Part shown: one piece after another, positions 25,961 through 35,429 of the stretch | Numbering within the stretch: the stretch's first letter is position 1 | Layout of the letters: each line of letters starts with the position of its first letter | NCBI GenBank assembly: GCA_019638625.1 | Contig: JAHBTK010000004.1 | Coordinates: forward strand, 496,001-560,000 | Direction: 5' to 3' | Length of the DNA: 64,000 bases | DNA from: Chitinophagaceae bacterium | GTDB lineage: Bacteria; Bacteroidota; Bacteroidia; Chitinophagales; Chitinophagaceae | The notes under the pieces: model-generated | The model's input: only the letters and a program-made list of their open reading frames with translations | The model's database searches: none | Told to the model about the DNA's origin: nothing | Position numbers and translations under genes: made by a program

Positions 25961-26965
25961 ATGGCTGCAAATACAGAAAAGCTGAAAGCGTTAAAACTTA
26001 CGATAGACAAGATAGAAAAGGACTTTGGCAAAGGAAGTGTCATGATGATGAACGAAAAGGCGGCTGTAGAGATGGAGGTCGTATCCACCGGGTCTATTGG
26101 CCTGGATATAGCTTTGGGTATCGGAGGCGTTCCTAAAGGCAGGATAATAGAAATATATGGCCCGGAAGCGACCGGTAAAACCACTATTGCCATACATATT
26201 ATTGCGGAAGCGCAAAAAAAGGGCGGTGTATGTGCTATCATAGACGCGGAACATGCCTTTGACAGCGCCTATGCAACCAAACTTGGGGTGGACGTTGATA
26301 ACCTGCTGATCTCGCAACCGGATTATGGAGAGCAGGCGCTGGAAATTGCCGACAGGCTGATCCTTTCCGGGGCGCTGGACGTGGTGGTAATTGACTCTGT
26401 AGCCGCCCTGGTTCCCAAAGGAGAGCTGGAGGGTGAAATGGGCGACAGTAAAATGGGGCTACAGGCCCGGCTTATGTCGCAGGCACTGCGCAAGCTCACC
26501 GCCACCATTAATAAAACCAATACGGTCTGCATTTTTATCAACCAGTTACGGGAGAAAATCGGGGTAATGTTTGGCAACCCGGAAACAACAACCGGCGGTA
26601 ATGCCCTTAAATTTTATGCTTCCGTGAGGCTGGATATCCGCCGTATGGCGCAGATAAAGGATGGGGATGAAGCAGTGGGGAACCGCGTTAAGGTGAAAGT
26701 GGTCAAAAACAAGGTAGCTCCTCCTTTCCGTACCGCGGAATTTGACATCATATTCGGGGAGGGTATATCCAAAGTGGGAGAACTCATTGACATGGGGGTA
26801 GAAATGAATATTATACAAAAAAGCGGAAGCTGGTACAGCTATAATACTGATAAACTGGGACAGGGAAGAGACGCGGTAAAACAATTATTACTGGACAATC
26901 CTGAGCTGTTTGCCGAGATTGAAAACAAGATCAGGGAAAAAATAAAGGAACTACAAGCGGGATAG
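25961..26965 (+). CDS. recA: Recombinase RecA
   Basis: A 334-residue RecA: ATP-dependent strand exchange and SOS co-protease. Walker A GPEATGKT (about 67-74), the QPDYGEQALEI signature (about 115-125), Walker B VVVIDSVAALVPKGE (about 139-153), loop region EGEMGDSKMGLQARLMSQALRKL, and INQLREKIGVMFGNPETTTGG are all intact. The C-terminal tail is shorter and less acidic than in E. coli. I chose the ATG at 25961 (MAANTEKLK). A strong terminator follows, so it is monocistronic. Confidence 0.98.
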   Translation: MAANTEKLKALKLTIDKIEKDFGKGSVMMMNEKAAVEMEVVSTGSIGLDIALGIGGVPKGRIIEIYGPEATGKTTIAIHIIAEAQKKGGVCAIIDAEHAFDSAYATKLGVDVDNLLISQPDYGEQALEIADRLILSGALDVVVIDSVAALVPKGELEGEMGDSKMGLQARLMSQALRKLTATINKTNTVCIFINQLREKIGVMFGNPETTTGGNALKFYASVRLDIRRMAQIKDGDEAVGNRVKVKVVKNKVAPPFRTAEFDIIFGEGISKVGELIDMGVEMNIIQKSGSWYSYNTDKLGQGRDAVKQLLLDNPELFAEIENKIREKIKELQAG

Positions 26966-26999
26966 TAAGTAGACTTATATATGGATGGGTTATGGGAAC

Positions 27000-27027
27000 A
27001 ACCGTTGATTATTCAACGGTTTTTTTA
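27000..27027 (+). terminator. Rho-independent terminator of recA
   Basis: AACCGTTG-ATTATT-CAACGGTT, a perfect 8-bp stem followed by TTTTTT and ATT. It is 34 nt past the recA stop. Confidence 0.9.
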
Positions 27028-27110
27028 TTAACGGGAGATGCAAAACAGGCGTAACTTGCGCTATAATTGCGATGCCAGGTTATTTCAATGAATAAGGAAA
27101 AATCTCTTAA

Positions 27111-28364
27111 ATGAAGCACGTAGTTGTATTAGGCGGTGGCATTATCGGGTTAAGTACAGCCTATTACCTTCAGCAATCCGGACACAGGGTAACGGTTATT
27201 GATAAGGACGACTTTTTAAACAACTGTTCATATGGCAATGCAGGATATGTCTGCCCCAGCCATTTTGTACCGCTTGCCTCCCCCGGCATTGTGTGGAAAG
27301 GGTTCAAATGGATGTTTAACTCCCTGAGCCCTTTTTACGTTCAGCCCTCTTTAAAAACCGCCTTAATCGACTGGGGTTTGAAGTTTGTAAGAAGCGCCAC
27401 AGCCGAAAACGTTGAAAGATCTGCTGTTCCGCTGAGGGACATCGCTATTTTGAGTAAGGCTGAATACGAAAGCTGGACCGCTATACCCGGATTTGAATTC
27501 GGATACGAACAAAAGGGGTTGCTGGAAGTGTTCCAGACAGAAAACGCGGAAGAACATGCCCGCCATCTCGTTGAAAAAGCACATAGGTTGGGATTGACAG
27601 ATACCCAACTGCTGACCGGGCAGGAACTGCAGGAAATGGAGCCACAGACAAAGATAATATCCCGGGGCGCCATATTATTCAATTGCGATGCTCATTTGTA
27701 TCCACAGAAACTGATGCACGGGCTGATCCATCTTTTGAAAGCCGGCGGTGTAAACCTGGTTCCCGATCAACCGGTACAAAAGCTTGAAAAAAGCGGAAAA
27801 AAAATCACTAAGGTAATCACCAGCGACCAGGTTTTTGATGCCGATGAAGTAGTAATTGCCACCGGCGCCTGGAGCCGTGAAATAGCCGCAATGGCTGATA
27901 CCAAAATATCCATGATGCCCGGCCGCGGCTACTCAATAATGTTAGAGAACTCGGGATATAAGCTGAACCACCCTGCGGTACTGGTGGAAGGCCGTGTTGC
28001 CATCACCCCTATGGATGGCAACAAAATAAGGTTTGGCGGAACCATGGAGGTGGTACCTACCAATACTCCTCCCCGCTATAACAGGATAACCGGAATCCTC
28101 AATGCCGTAAAACGATATTATCCGGAATTTGATATTGCACAACCATCTGCAGACCAGATATGGTACGGCTTCCGGCCCTGTTCCGCAGACGGGTTGCCTT
28201 ATATCGGAAGAATAAAAAGCTGTGAGAATGTGGTGGTAGCAACGGGTCATTCCATGCTGGGGCTGAGTCTGGGGGCAGGTACCGGAAAGCTGGTAAAGGA
28301 GTTGATCAATGGAGAAAAACCATCTATGGATATCACTCCTTTTGCGGTAGACCGGTTTGAGTAA
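27111..28364 (+). CDS. DadA-like FAD-dependent D-amino-acid dehydrogenase
   Basis: A 417-residue flavoprotein of the DAO/DadA family. The FAD-binding GGGIIGLSTAYYLQ (about 8-21) is followed by VTVIDKDDFLNNCSYGNAGYVCPSHFVPLASPG, typical of DadA. The C-terminal WYGFRPCSADGLPYIG and VVVATGHSMLGLSLGAGTGKLV segments close the FAD site. Expected reaction: oxidative deamination of D-amino acids (or D-hydroxyproline in hydroxyproline clusters), passing electrons to quinone. No hydroxyproline genes are adjacent, so the substrate remains open. Monocistronic between the recA terminator and a convergent gene. Confidence 0.9.
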   Translation: MKHVVVLGGGIIGLSTAYYLQQSGHRVTVIDKDDFLNNCSYGNAGYVCPSHFVPLASPGIVWKGFKWMFNSLSPFYVQPSLKTALIDWGLKFVRSATAENVERSAVPLRDIAILSKAEYESWTAIPGFEFGYEQKGLLEVFQTENAEEHARHLVEKAHRLGLTDTQLLTGQELQEMEPQTKIISRGAILFNCDAHLYPQKLMHGLIHLLKAGGVNLVPDQPVQKLEKSGKKITKVITSDQVFDADEVVIATGAWSREIAAMADTKISMMPGRGYSIMLENSGYKLNHPAVLVEGRVAITPMDGNKIRFGGTMEVVPTNTPPRYNRITGILNAVKRYYPEFDIAQPSADQIWYGFRPCSADGLPYIGRIKSCENVVVATGHSMLGLSLGAGTGKLVKELINGEKPSMDITPFAVDRFE

Positions 28365-28510
28365 TGTATACCTGAAAATAAATACAAAACAGCGCCTGGT
28401 CAACAAACAACACTGGTCCCCTGCGGAAAGCCCGGCTGAGAAGTTGAGGAATAAAGGCTCCAATGACGAAGACACACCCGGGTAAGAAAAATAACTGATG
28501 TACGACCAAA

Positions 28511-29416
28511 TCAGCGAACCAGCTTCTTTGAAACCGCTTTGCGATACCCTTTTATGGCTATGCTCATATCTTTATCTATTTCCACAATGGCATAACTATT
28601 GTTTTGCGCATCGCTGTCTTCTATCACCGCTTTCAGAGTGTAGTAATAGATCCCGTTGATCATATTAAAGCCCCCGTCATGATAATGACCCTGGAATGTA
28701 ATTAAAACATTACCGGACTGCTCTAAAATGGCCCTGATGCGATCAGCATTATGCGGGCAATACCTGGAGTGATCACCCGGAAAAGCCGGACCATCCAACT
28801 GCTGATGAATAAATACAACCGTAGGTTGAGGATGCCTTTTTAAATCTTCTTCCAACCAGCTTAATTGCTCTTCGGGAATATGACAATCCTTCCAGTCAAA
28901 ATTCCCACGGTCATAGTGCAGCCCTTCACGGGTATAATTAGGGTCCAGCACGACGAAATGAAAGCCCCCGGTATTAAAGGAATAATAACTTTGGGCTTTT
29001 GAAAAGCCACTATTGTAAATCGAATTTAAAAACTGATCTTTTGAAATAGAATCCATATCATGATTTCCCAAAACATGATACACCGGCCCTTTAAATTCCC
29101 TGAATTTCGATTCTATGGTCTCCAGGAACCCCAGGGTTTCCTTTTCATCCGGGGAAGCGCTCTGATCTTTAAAATCACCCAGTTCAATAAGAAAATCTAC
29201 CTTTTCCCTGTTCATCAAATCAACACACTCGGATAGCTTGTCAAAGGATTCTTTATAGTGTCTGCTTCCGGCAGGAGCCCGGTCTGCATAATGGAGATCA
29301 GTAACTATCCCAAACCTTAAAGGAGTATCCATGTTAAACCGGCGCTCTCCCGCAAGTGTTAGTTTAGTGCCTGCAATAAAGGTCAATGAGGATAAAATAA
29401 ACTTCTTCCTGTTCAT
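28511..29416 (-). CDS. Calcineurin-like metallophosphoesterase, exported
   Basis: A protein of about 301 residues with all motifs of the calcineurin-like phosphoesterase fold: TDLHYAD (D-x-H), ELGDFKDQ (GD), LGNHDMD (GNHD), FIHQQLDG and FQGHYHDG (GHxH). It starts with MNRKKFILSS, a twin-arginine-like (RK) or Sec-type signal. I chose the ATG at 29416 because the signal begins there; in-frame starts at 29431 and 29440 would add 5 or 8 residues. It likely hydrolyses phosphodiesters or phosphomonoesters in the periplasm; the substrate is unknown. It converges with the dadA-like gene. Confidence 0.88.
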   Translation of the reverse strand: MNRKKFILSSLTFIAGTKLTLAGERRFNMDTPLRFGIVTDLHYADRAPAGSRHYKESFDKLSECVDLMNREKVDFLIELGDFKDQSASPDEKETLGFLETIESKFREFKGPVYHVLGNHDMDSISKDQFLNSIYNSGFSKAQSYYSFNTGGFHFVVLDPNYTREGLHYDRGNFDWKDCHIPEEQLSWLEEDLKRHPQPTVVFIHQQLDGPAFPGDHSRYCPHNADRIRAILEQSGNVLITFQGHYHDGGFNMINGIYYYTLKAVIEDSDAQNNSYAIVEIDKDMSIAIKGYRKAVSKKLVR

Positions 29417-30019
29417 ATCTCGTGAATTCATTTGATACATTTATTTAGCAATCTCCCGGTATTTCCGGTAATTGCGCCCGTGCTTTTTGTAATTGTTCAT
29501 ACCGGAATAGGGTCAAAGCTAAATAAACCGTTGGATATAAGTACCCCCTGTTATCGCATTCAGCAGCAGGGGCTTTTAGCAGGTAGGGACGATGAAGCGT
29601 TTGCAAACAATGTCCGGTCAAAGCTGCCGGCCTCCTTGGACCCCCTCTTTTGACTTTTATCAACCAACCAAGGTATTTATAATAATAAATTGACAATCAA
29701 TAAAATATAACAAATTATTATTTATTTAAACTAATAACTTATTGATAATAAATACGTTTCCAAAAATCTAATATATCCATCTGTTCGTCGCTCAATTCAG
29801 TACTTTCATCAAAGTATTAATAATTTTTATATGTTAACTTCTATCAACATATTTTTTATTTCTTTCAATCACAACGCATTGCTGCTTCGGCAACTAATAG
29901 ATAATACAGGCATAGGGAAAGGGAAAATATTATCATTATTTATTTTAGCACTTATATGAAAATAAGTACTAACCCTTATGTATCTCCCGTTATTAATCCG
30001 CATCAAATCAAAACGCTCA
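29417..30019. other. Intergenic region, AT-rich, no gene
   Basis: About 600 bp between divergent genes. The part from about 29680 to 29960 is strongly AT-rich with many short inverted AT repeats, as expected upstream of a regulated secreted-protein gene. A weak hairpin (CCCCTG ... CAGGGG, 29545-29572) is followed by CTTTT. No reading frame here looks coding. Confidence 0.6.
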
Positions 30020-31513
30020 ATGAAACATCTTTTACTTTTATTTGTAGTAACCCTGCAGTTACACACTGCTTTTTCCCAGTGTACGCCCCAGGGCAACCCA
30101 GCCACTTATGGTACAAACAACGTGTGGATCGGTTACGTATATAATAACATGGATTTTACCAGTTACAGGGGTTATATCAACCAGGGCAACAGCGGCAACC
30201 CTAATTTTGACCAGAATTTTGGCGGGGATAATGTAAGTTTTCCTACTAATGGTTGTTCTGTAACAACAGAAACATTCAGCGTACGCTACCGGCTTACCAA
30301 ATATTTTGCTCCCGGAAACTACCGGTTCATAGTAGGCGGAGACGATGGTTACCGTTTGAGCCTGGATGGGGGTAGTACCTGGGCTATCAACAACTGGAGC
30401 GACCATTCCTATACCACCACTACTTATAATATTTCCCTGGACGGCACCTATAATATGGTACTGGAGTTTTATGAAAACGGTGGTGCAAACCGGATATCTT
30501 TTAATCTTACTACTCTTTGCGCAGGCACAGAAAATACCAGTGTATACGGTACTAACAATATATGGAACGCCTATGTATATGACGGTACTAACTTTAATAC
30601 GTACCACGGAATGGTAAATGCCGGATCAGTTTCCAACCCCAACTTCGATGTCAATTTCGGGGGCAGCAATGTTACCTATAACACCAGCGGCTGTGGCTTG
30701 CAGACAGAAACATTTAGTGTGCGCTACAGGCTGCGGAAAAACTTTTCTAATGGCGTTTACCAGTTTACTGTAGGAGGAGACGACGGATACCGGTTCAGCA
30801 TTGACGGGGGCGCCACCTGGCTTATTGACCGGTGGATATTACAGTCTTACGCCTCTACTACCTCACCAGGCATCACAATGAATGGAAACTACGACCTGGT
30901 AGTGGAATATTATGAAAACACTGGGGATAACCGAGTAACCTTCTCCATGCAGCAGTTGATGGTTTTACCCGTAACCATGGAATGGCTGACGATCAGCATA
31001 AAAAATAACCAGACATATATTGATTGGGCAGTGTCTTCTGACAGTAATCCCAAGATTTTCGAAGTGGAACGAAGCGTTAACGGCAACCATTTTGAATCAA
31101 TAGGAACAGTGCAACCGGGCGCAGGATCCACAAAGTTCAGCTTTGTAGACAATACTGTCGGTGAAGGTCACTATTATTACAGGCTGAAAATAACGGATCT
31201 CGACGGGGTGATTACTTACTCCAAAGTGGAAAAAGTATCTATTGCAGGACGTAACTCAGGTCTTACTGTCTACCCTACTATTGTAACCGGTAACAGCTTT
31301 AATTTAAAAACGGGTAGTGCATTAAAGAATGTGCAGGTAACTGTTGCAGACTTATCCGGAAAGATCATCCACGAACAAAAGATTGGAAATGTTAACGCGG
31401 GACAAATTATATCAATAAGCAGCAACAGAATCTCCGTAAGTAAGGGAATGCTTTTTGTTACCATCCATTCAGCAGATGGATATAACATCACGCAAAAACT
31501 CCTGGTTCACTGA
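30020..31513 (+). CDS. Secreted protein with two PA14-like domains and a T9SS sorting domain
   Basis: A 497-residue T9SS cargo protein. After a signal peptide (cleavage before QCTPQ near residue 19) come two repeats of about 140 residues, each with YGTNN(V/I)W, GYxxxGxxxNPNFDxNFGG, ETFSVRYRL and GGDDGYR(L/F)S(L/I)DGG(S/A)TW, a PA14/GLEYA-like lectin pattern with the Asp-Asp ligand pair. Then an Ig/FN3-like module (about 320-410, DSNPKIFEVERSVNG) and a type A C-terminal sorting domain (LTVYPTIVTGNSF to the end). It is likely a surface-attached or secreted carbohydrate-binding protein. I chose the ATG at 30020 (MKHLLLLF); an earlier in-frame start lacks a sensible signal. Confidence 0.9.
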   Translation: MKHLLLLFVVTLQLHTAFSQCTPQGNPATYGTNNVWIGYVYNNMDFTSYRGYINQGNSGNPNFDQNFGGDNVSFPTNGCSVTTETFSVRYRLTKYFAPGNYRFIVGGDDGYRLSLDGGSTWAINNWSDHSYTTTTYNISLDGTYNMVLEFYENGGANRISFNLTTLCAGTENTSVYGTNNIWNAYVYDGTNFNTYHGMVNAGSVSNPNFDVNFGGSNVTYNTSGCGLQTETFSVRYRLRKNFSNGVYQFTVGGDDGYRFSIDGGATWLIDRWILQSYASTTSPGITMNGNYDLVVEYYENTGDNRVTFSMQQLMVLPVTMEWLTISIKNNQTYIDWAVSSDSNPKIFEVERSVNGNHFESIGTVQPGAGSTKFSFVDNTVGEGHYYYRLKITDLDGVITYSKVEKVSIAGRNSGLTVYPTIVTGNSFNLKTGSALKNVQVTVADLSGKIIHEQKIGNVNAGQIISISSNRISVSKGMLFVTIHSADGYNITQKLLVH

Positions 31514-31535
31514 TTTGATGCACAGTTAGGAACCG

Positions 31536-31565
31536 AAGTGTGATGAGATCATCACACTTTTTTTA
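31536..31565 (+). terminator. Rho-independent terminator of the PA14-domain gene
   Basis: AAGTGTGAT and ATCACACTT pair around a short loop, followed by TTTTTATT, 23 nt after the stop codon. The rest of the gap up to 31790 shows nothing recognisable. Confidence 0.85.
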
Positions 31566-31791
31566 TTGTATGGATATTGTACCTGCCGCCTTCAGGCAGC
31601 TATGTAAACAGGAACCCCTTTTCGAATACCGCCAGATCGGGTTTATTGTTTAAAGTTCTCCGGGTTTTCTGGCAAGCCATTCAACTGTTCTTTCCCGCAT
31701 ATATTTCCCCTTCCGCCTCTCAACATGCCGGGGCTCCGTACTACCCTCATTTATTAACCCGGCGGCTGTGTACGGGGCAATATATCTAATG

Positions 31792-31851
31792 GTTTTTTTT
31801 ATAAAAAATTAGTGTTTCTTTGTATCAAAATAAACAGGTGCCCTATTTTTA
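31792..31851 (+). promoter_or_regulatory. Promoter of the second T9SS protein gene, with T8/A motif
   Basis: G-T8-ATAAAAAATTAGTGTT (31792-31816) nearly repeats the motif upstream of recA. TTTG (31819-31822), a 21-nt spacer and TATTTTTA (31844-31851) fit the Bacteroidota promoter, placing the start site just before the ATG at 31876. Confidence 0.55.
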
Positions 31852-31875
31852 CAACTAATCTTCAAAAAACCGCTC

Positions 31876-33000
31876 ATGAGAAAAATCTACCTTCGGAATG
31901 GTATCTTATCCTTAATATGCCTGCTTTTCTTTTCCGTAGCATCGGGGCAGAACCTTATAGTAAACCCTTCGGCCGAACAGGCCCCTACCACCAATGGATG
32001 GACCGCCACCCAAACTATCGGCACTGCCTGCTATACAGGTGGCAACTGGCGCATACAGGGCAACCAAAATGGCTTTCCGGCAGCGCAGCAGGGCACTTAT
32101 ATTTTTTTCCCTGGCTGTGGTGGTACCGGCTCGGGTGCACAATATGAATTATACCAGAATGTTAATGTATCCGCCAACGCCTCCGCTATTGACGCGGGCA
32201 ATTATATCGTTAATTTTTCCGGGTATGTCCGTTCCTACAATCAGACTCCGCCAGATCAAACTGAAATGATCCTTGAGTTCAGGAATGCTTCAAATACCGT
32301 AATCGGGTTTTACTCCACAACGGGTACAGTTGCTCATGTTAACAACTGGGTACAGTATAACCACTCCCAGACAGCTCCTGCCGGTACCAGGACTATACGC
32401 ATACGGCTGATCGCCACATCGCGGAATGGAGATTCGGTTGATGGTTATTTTGACAACCTTTCGCTTACAGCCACCGTTTCGCTGCCTGTAAACCTTATTT
32501 CTTATACGGCTGAATCAACCGCACAGGGAAGCAGCCTGTTAAAATGGGAAACCAGTGATGAAATAAATAACAGGGGATTTTATATTGAAAGGTCTGTAAA
32601 CAGCACTACCTGGGAAACAATAGGGTTCGTAGCGGCCTCAGTGGGCGGCATTATTCATCGCTACCAGTTTACTGATCCCGAGCCGGCTACCGGCATTAAC
32701 TATTACAGGCTTAAACAGGTGGATCTGGACGGAAAATATGAATATTCGGCTATCAGAAGTCTGCAATACAGGTATTCGGGGCGAACATTTGTTTTCCCCA
32801 ATCCGGCCGACAATTTCCTGTCGATAGTAACCAGGGATAACAAGCTTAATGCTCAAATCATTAACATGAATGGTAAGGTAATGGCCTCTTTTGTAAACCA
32901 GAAGAATATCGATATCCAGCATCTTCCCTCCGGCATATATTACCTGCGGTTGTTGTACGGAAATAACAGGACGGAAACCCTCAGGTTCCTGAAACGTTAG
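31876..33000 (+). CDS. Secreted protein with a T9SS type A sorting domain
   Basis: A 374-residue T9SS cargo protein. The signal peptide ends near residue 25 (ASGQ). A carbohydrate-binding-like beta-sandwich follows (about 26-200, beginning NLIVNPSAEQAPTTNGW, with Cys residues near 51 and 77). Then the Ig/FN3-like module typical of these proteins (LPVNLISYTAES, GFYIERSVNSTTWETIG, GINYYRLKQVDLDGKYEYS) and a C-terminal sorting domain (FVFPNPADNFLSI to RFLKR). No catalytic motif is seen. The partner gene at 30020 encodes a similar modular protein; the two are separated by a terminator and have separate promoters. Confidence 0.9.
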   Translation: MRKIYLRNGILSLICLLFFSVASGQNLIVNPSAEQAPTTNGWTATQTIGTACYTGGNWRIQGNQNGFPAAQQGTYIFFPGCGGTGSGAQYELYQNVNVSANASAIDAGNYIVNFSGYVRSYNQTPPDQTEMILEFRNASNTVIGFYSTTGTVAHVNNWVQYNHSQTAPAGTRTIRIRLIATSRNGDSVDGYFDNLSLTATVSLPVNLISYTAESTAQGSSLLKWETSDEINNRGFYIERSVNSTTWETIGFVAASVGGIIHRYQFTDPEPATGINYYRLKQVDLDGKYEYSAIRSLQYRYSGRTFVFPNPADNFLSIVTRDNKLNAQIINMNGKVMASFVNQKNIDIQHLPSGIYYLRLLYGNNRTETLRFLKR

Positions 33001-33019
33001 ACAGCAATCACCTGTTGCA

Positions 33020-33110
33020 ATGTTTGTCATCAGGGCGGAGGCTTCTGACGGGTACCCCCGGATTTTTGGAGCGGAACGAAGCGTTGACGGCCGCCATATC
33101 GGGTCGCACA
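33020..33110 (+). pseudogene. Relic of the FN3-like module of a T9SS protein
   Basis: A short open stretch reads ASDGYPRIFGAERSVDG, close to SSDSNPKIFEVERSVNG in the PA14-domain protein. The DNA also aligns base for base over about 57 nt with most positions matching. Nothing on either side continues the gene, so it looks like a leftover of a duplicated and lost copy. Confidence 0.55.
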
Positions 33111-33616
33111 TATGCCAGAAAGCGGCACCTGCTTCTATGTCTTCCGATACGGCTTTTGTTGTTTTTATAAAAAAACAGGGCCGAAGACGGGTTGAAAACT
33201 TCAGCCCCGGAGTTAGTAACCTTGCCTAAAGCAGGTTCATAACTACTCTGTTACCAACACTTCACCGGTTGGTTTTCCATATTTAATGAATTCCATTTTC
33301 ATTTTACGTTCCAAATAATTTTAGACGAACAGGATAAGCATATGGTTTTTTTATCCTGATACAAAATAATCGCATCAGGAAAGTTATCAGCTATGACTCA
33401 AATCATAGGTTCAAAAAAAATGACCGCGATAAACAGGGCGCCAAAACCATACAGAGGAAGCCGGGAACCTGCAATTATTAATAAAAGAAAGCTTTCGGGA
33501 GGAAAATGATTCCGAAGACAGGAGTAATATGCAGAAAAAAAACTTCGCCTGACACAAAGCGTTAGTGAATCTTAGCACAACAACTATTTTGAATCGTTGG
33601 CTGTTGGTTCAATTCA
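33111..33616. other. Intergenic region without a recognisable gene
   Basis: About 500 bp between the relic and the thioredoxin-like gene. Only short open stretches occur. One on the minus strand (33318 down to 33243) ends YGKPTGEVLVTE and looks oddly coding-like, but it spans only 25 codons. No terminator or RNA structure stands out. Confidence 0.5.
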
Positions 33617-34165
33617 CTAATTCCAGGTATTTTTAAATGACTTGTGATAAGCCTGGAAATCCGTTTTTCCGTAGTGTCCGTCACCAAAATACCGGAGGAC
33701 CAGCTCCATATCCGGCACCTTCAAATACCCGGGAATTGTTTGCGGCGGTGTACCATCTGCTGGCAATATGATCGTGGAAGGATAGGACAGGTTTCCCTGT
33801 GTCAGCAACGCGGCAAATTCATTCACCTTATACTCCGGCTTGTATTTAAACTCCCGTCCGCGAAACGAAATTACTTTCCGGGTTTCCGCATTCAGCTTTA
33901 CCGGGTAAAAATTTTCTTCTATGTAAGCGATCACTTTACCATTGGAATAGGTTTCTTTGTCCATTACCTTACACCATCCGCACCAGTCAGTATAGAGGTC
34001 AATCAGGATAGGTCTTTTTTCTTTCTCCATTTTCTCCATTGCCTCTTCCACCGTTAGCCAGGCAATTTCCTTTTTGGCGGCAACTCTTTGCAGATAATTG
34101 TCGCCGGCCGCATACATGTCCGGCCGCACCAGGAACAAACCAAGAAGTAAACAGATTTTCAGCAT
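33617..34165 (-). CDS. Thioredoxin-family periplasmic protein
   Basis: A 182-residue exported thioredoxin-fold protein. The signal peptide runs to about residue 20 (DMYAAGD). The active site is IDLYTDWCGWCKVMDKETY with CGWC at about 62-65, and the cis-proline loop reads LSYPSTIIL. This arrangement resembles the DUF255/thioredoxin_7 type (DsbD gamma-like) that reduces periplasmic disulfides. It lies 56 bp downstream of the desaturase gene on the same strand and may be co-transcribed with it. Confidence 0.9.
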   Translation of the reverse strand: MLKICLLLGLFLVRPDMYAAGDNYLQRVAAKKEIAWLTVEEAMEKMEKEKRPILIDLYTDWCGWCKVMDKETYSNGKVIAYIEENFYPVKLNAETRKVISFRGREFKYKPEYKVNEFAALLTQGNLSYPSTIILPADGTPPQTIPGYLKVPDMELVLRYFGDGHYGKTDFQAYHKSFKNTWN

Positions 34166-34220
34166 GAAGCCAGGTTTCTACAAATATAACTCCAACGTCT
34201 GCAAAAGATTGTGCAGGTTT

Positions 34221-35300
34221 TCATAAAACTTTCCCGTTTTTTCCCAACATTTTGATAAAACGAAAATGGGAATTTACAGCGGACATAAATGTAGGAATGC
34301 TGTTGTAAGGCAGTTGGAAGGCGATACATTGTTCCTGCACAAGTTTACTCAACATCGGATAATGAATATGACTGATACGGGGAAAAAGGTGGTGTTCTAT
34401 CTGATAATTAAGCCCGCCGGCAAACCAGGAAACAATTTTGCTCCCGGGCGAAAAATTGGAAGTCGTTCTTACCTGGTGTACCGCCCATTCGTTTTCTATT
34501 TGTTTGTCGTCCTCTCCTACAAATGTAAACTCTGTTTCTTCAACCACATGCGCTAACTGGAAAACAATAGATAAGGTAAAGCCCAACCCGATATGCATGC
34601 AAACAAAATAAAGCAGCGCCAGCTTCCACCCAAGTAACGCCACCGGAATAGCCATATAGAATAAGACATACAGTATCTTGCTGATCCAAAAAATAATATG
34701 ATCGGCAATCGACATTTTATTAAGCGGGGTATTCACTATTTTACCTTTGAAATATTTTTCAAAATCCTGGTATAAAACCCAGATCATAGAACTGAACGCA
34801 TATAACAACGGAGTATATAAGTGTTGTATCTTATGAGCCGGCGCCCAGCGTTGCGTACTGCACATACGTATAAAAGGGCTCTTGGCTATGTCATCATCCA
34901 TTCCGTCAATATTCGTGTAAGTATGATGTATGATGTTGTGTTTTTGCTTCCATATAAAACTGTTTCCTCCCAATGCGTTGAGTGTAAGGCCGAGGGAGTG
35001 GTTTACCCATTTTCGGGAGGAATAACTACCATGATTGGCATCGTGCATTACGTTGAAGCCAATACAAGCCAGCACAAAGCCAAATATGATACTGGCAGGT
35101 ATACCAACCATTACCGGCAGCGGAGTAAAAAGAAGCATCAGGTAGAGAACTATGGCTGCCGCAATAAGAACAACCGATTTAAAATACAAATGAATATTTC
35201 CGGTCTTCTTTTTGCCCCGTTGCGCGAAATAACTATCTACAGATTTTTTGAGGGATGCAAAAAAAATCGCATTCTTATTGTTGTAGGTGATCTTAGCCAT
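34221..35300 (-). CDS. Membrane fatty-acid desaturase
   Basis: A 359-residue integral-membrane di-iron desaturase of the acyl-lipid/acyl-CoA type. All three histidine boxes are present: HDANHG (about 88-93), HNIIHH (about 124-129) and QIEHH (about 301-305), with hydrophobic pairs between them. It introduces double bonds into acyl chains and raises membrane fluidity. The frame is open to 35381, but the family starts at the ATG at 35300 (MAKITYNNKN). Just upstream of the start the leader shares a 10-nt identical core with the RRM gene's leader, and a cold-shock-domain gene lies 129 bp away, so cold induction is likely. Confidence 0.95.
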   Translation of the reverse strand: MAKITYNNKNAIFFASLKKSVDSYFAQRGKKKTGNIHLYFKSVVLIAAAIVLYLMLLFTPLPVMVGIPASIIFGFVLACIGFNVMHDANHGSYSSRKWVNHSLGLTLNALGGNSFIWKQKHNIIHHTYTNIDGMDDDIAKSPFIRMCSTQRWAPAHKIQHLYTPLLYAFSSMIWVLYQDFEKYFKGKIVNTPLNKMSIADHIIFWISKILYVLFYMAIPVALLGWKLALLYFVCMHIGLGFTLSIVFQLAHVVEETEFTFVGEDDKQIENEWAVHQVRTTSNFSPGSKIVSWFAGGLNYQIEHHLFPRISHIHYPMLSKLVQEQCIAFQLPYNSIPTFMSAVNSHFRFIKMLGKNGKVL

Positions 35301-35302
35301 TG

Positions 35303-35324
35303 TGTAAAATTCCGTTATTATAAA
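35303..35324 (-). promoter_or_regulatory. Leader segment shared with the RRM gene
   Basis: The mRNA-sense segment ending in GAATTTTACA lies 2 nt before the desaturase start codon. The same 10-mer, with a similar AT-rich flank upstream of it, lies 5 nt before the RRM start (36312-36333). Confidence 0.4.
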
Positions 35325-35429
35325 CTGTGGTAGCGGTGTAGTCAGGAGTATTCCGCCCGGCTTTACAAAGCAGCAAAACAAAAAACAACTTTGAGGCCCT
35401 CATCATATATTATCCCGGTATTGGATTTA

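Noticed and set aside
29545..29577. Hairpin CCCCTG ... CAGGGG followed by CTTTT
   Set aside because: Only six base pairs with a long loop and a weak T run; no gene ends there on the plus strand.
33243..33317. A 25-codon minus-strand stretch ending YGKPTGEVLVTE that reads like a RiPP leader or protein tail
   Set aside because: It is too short, is bounded upstream by a stop, has no modification genes nearby, and cannot be tied to a family.
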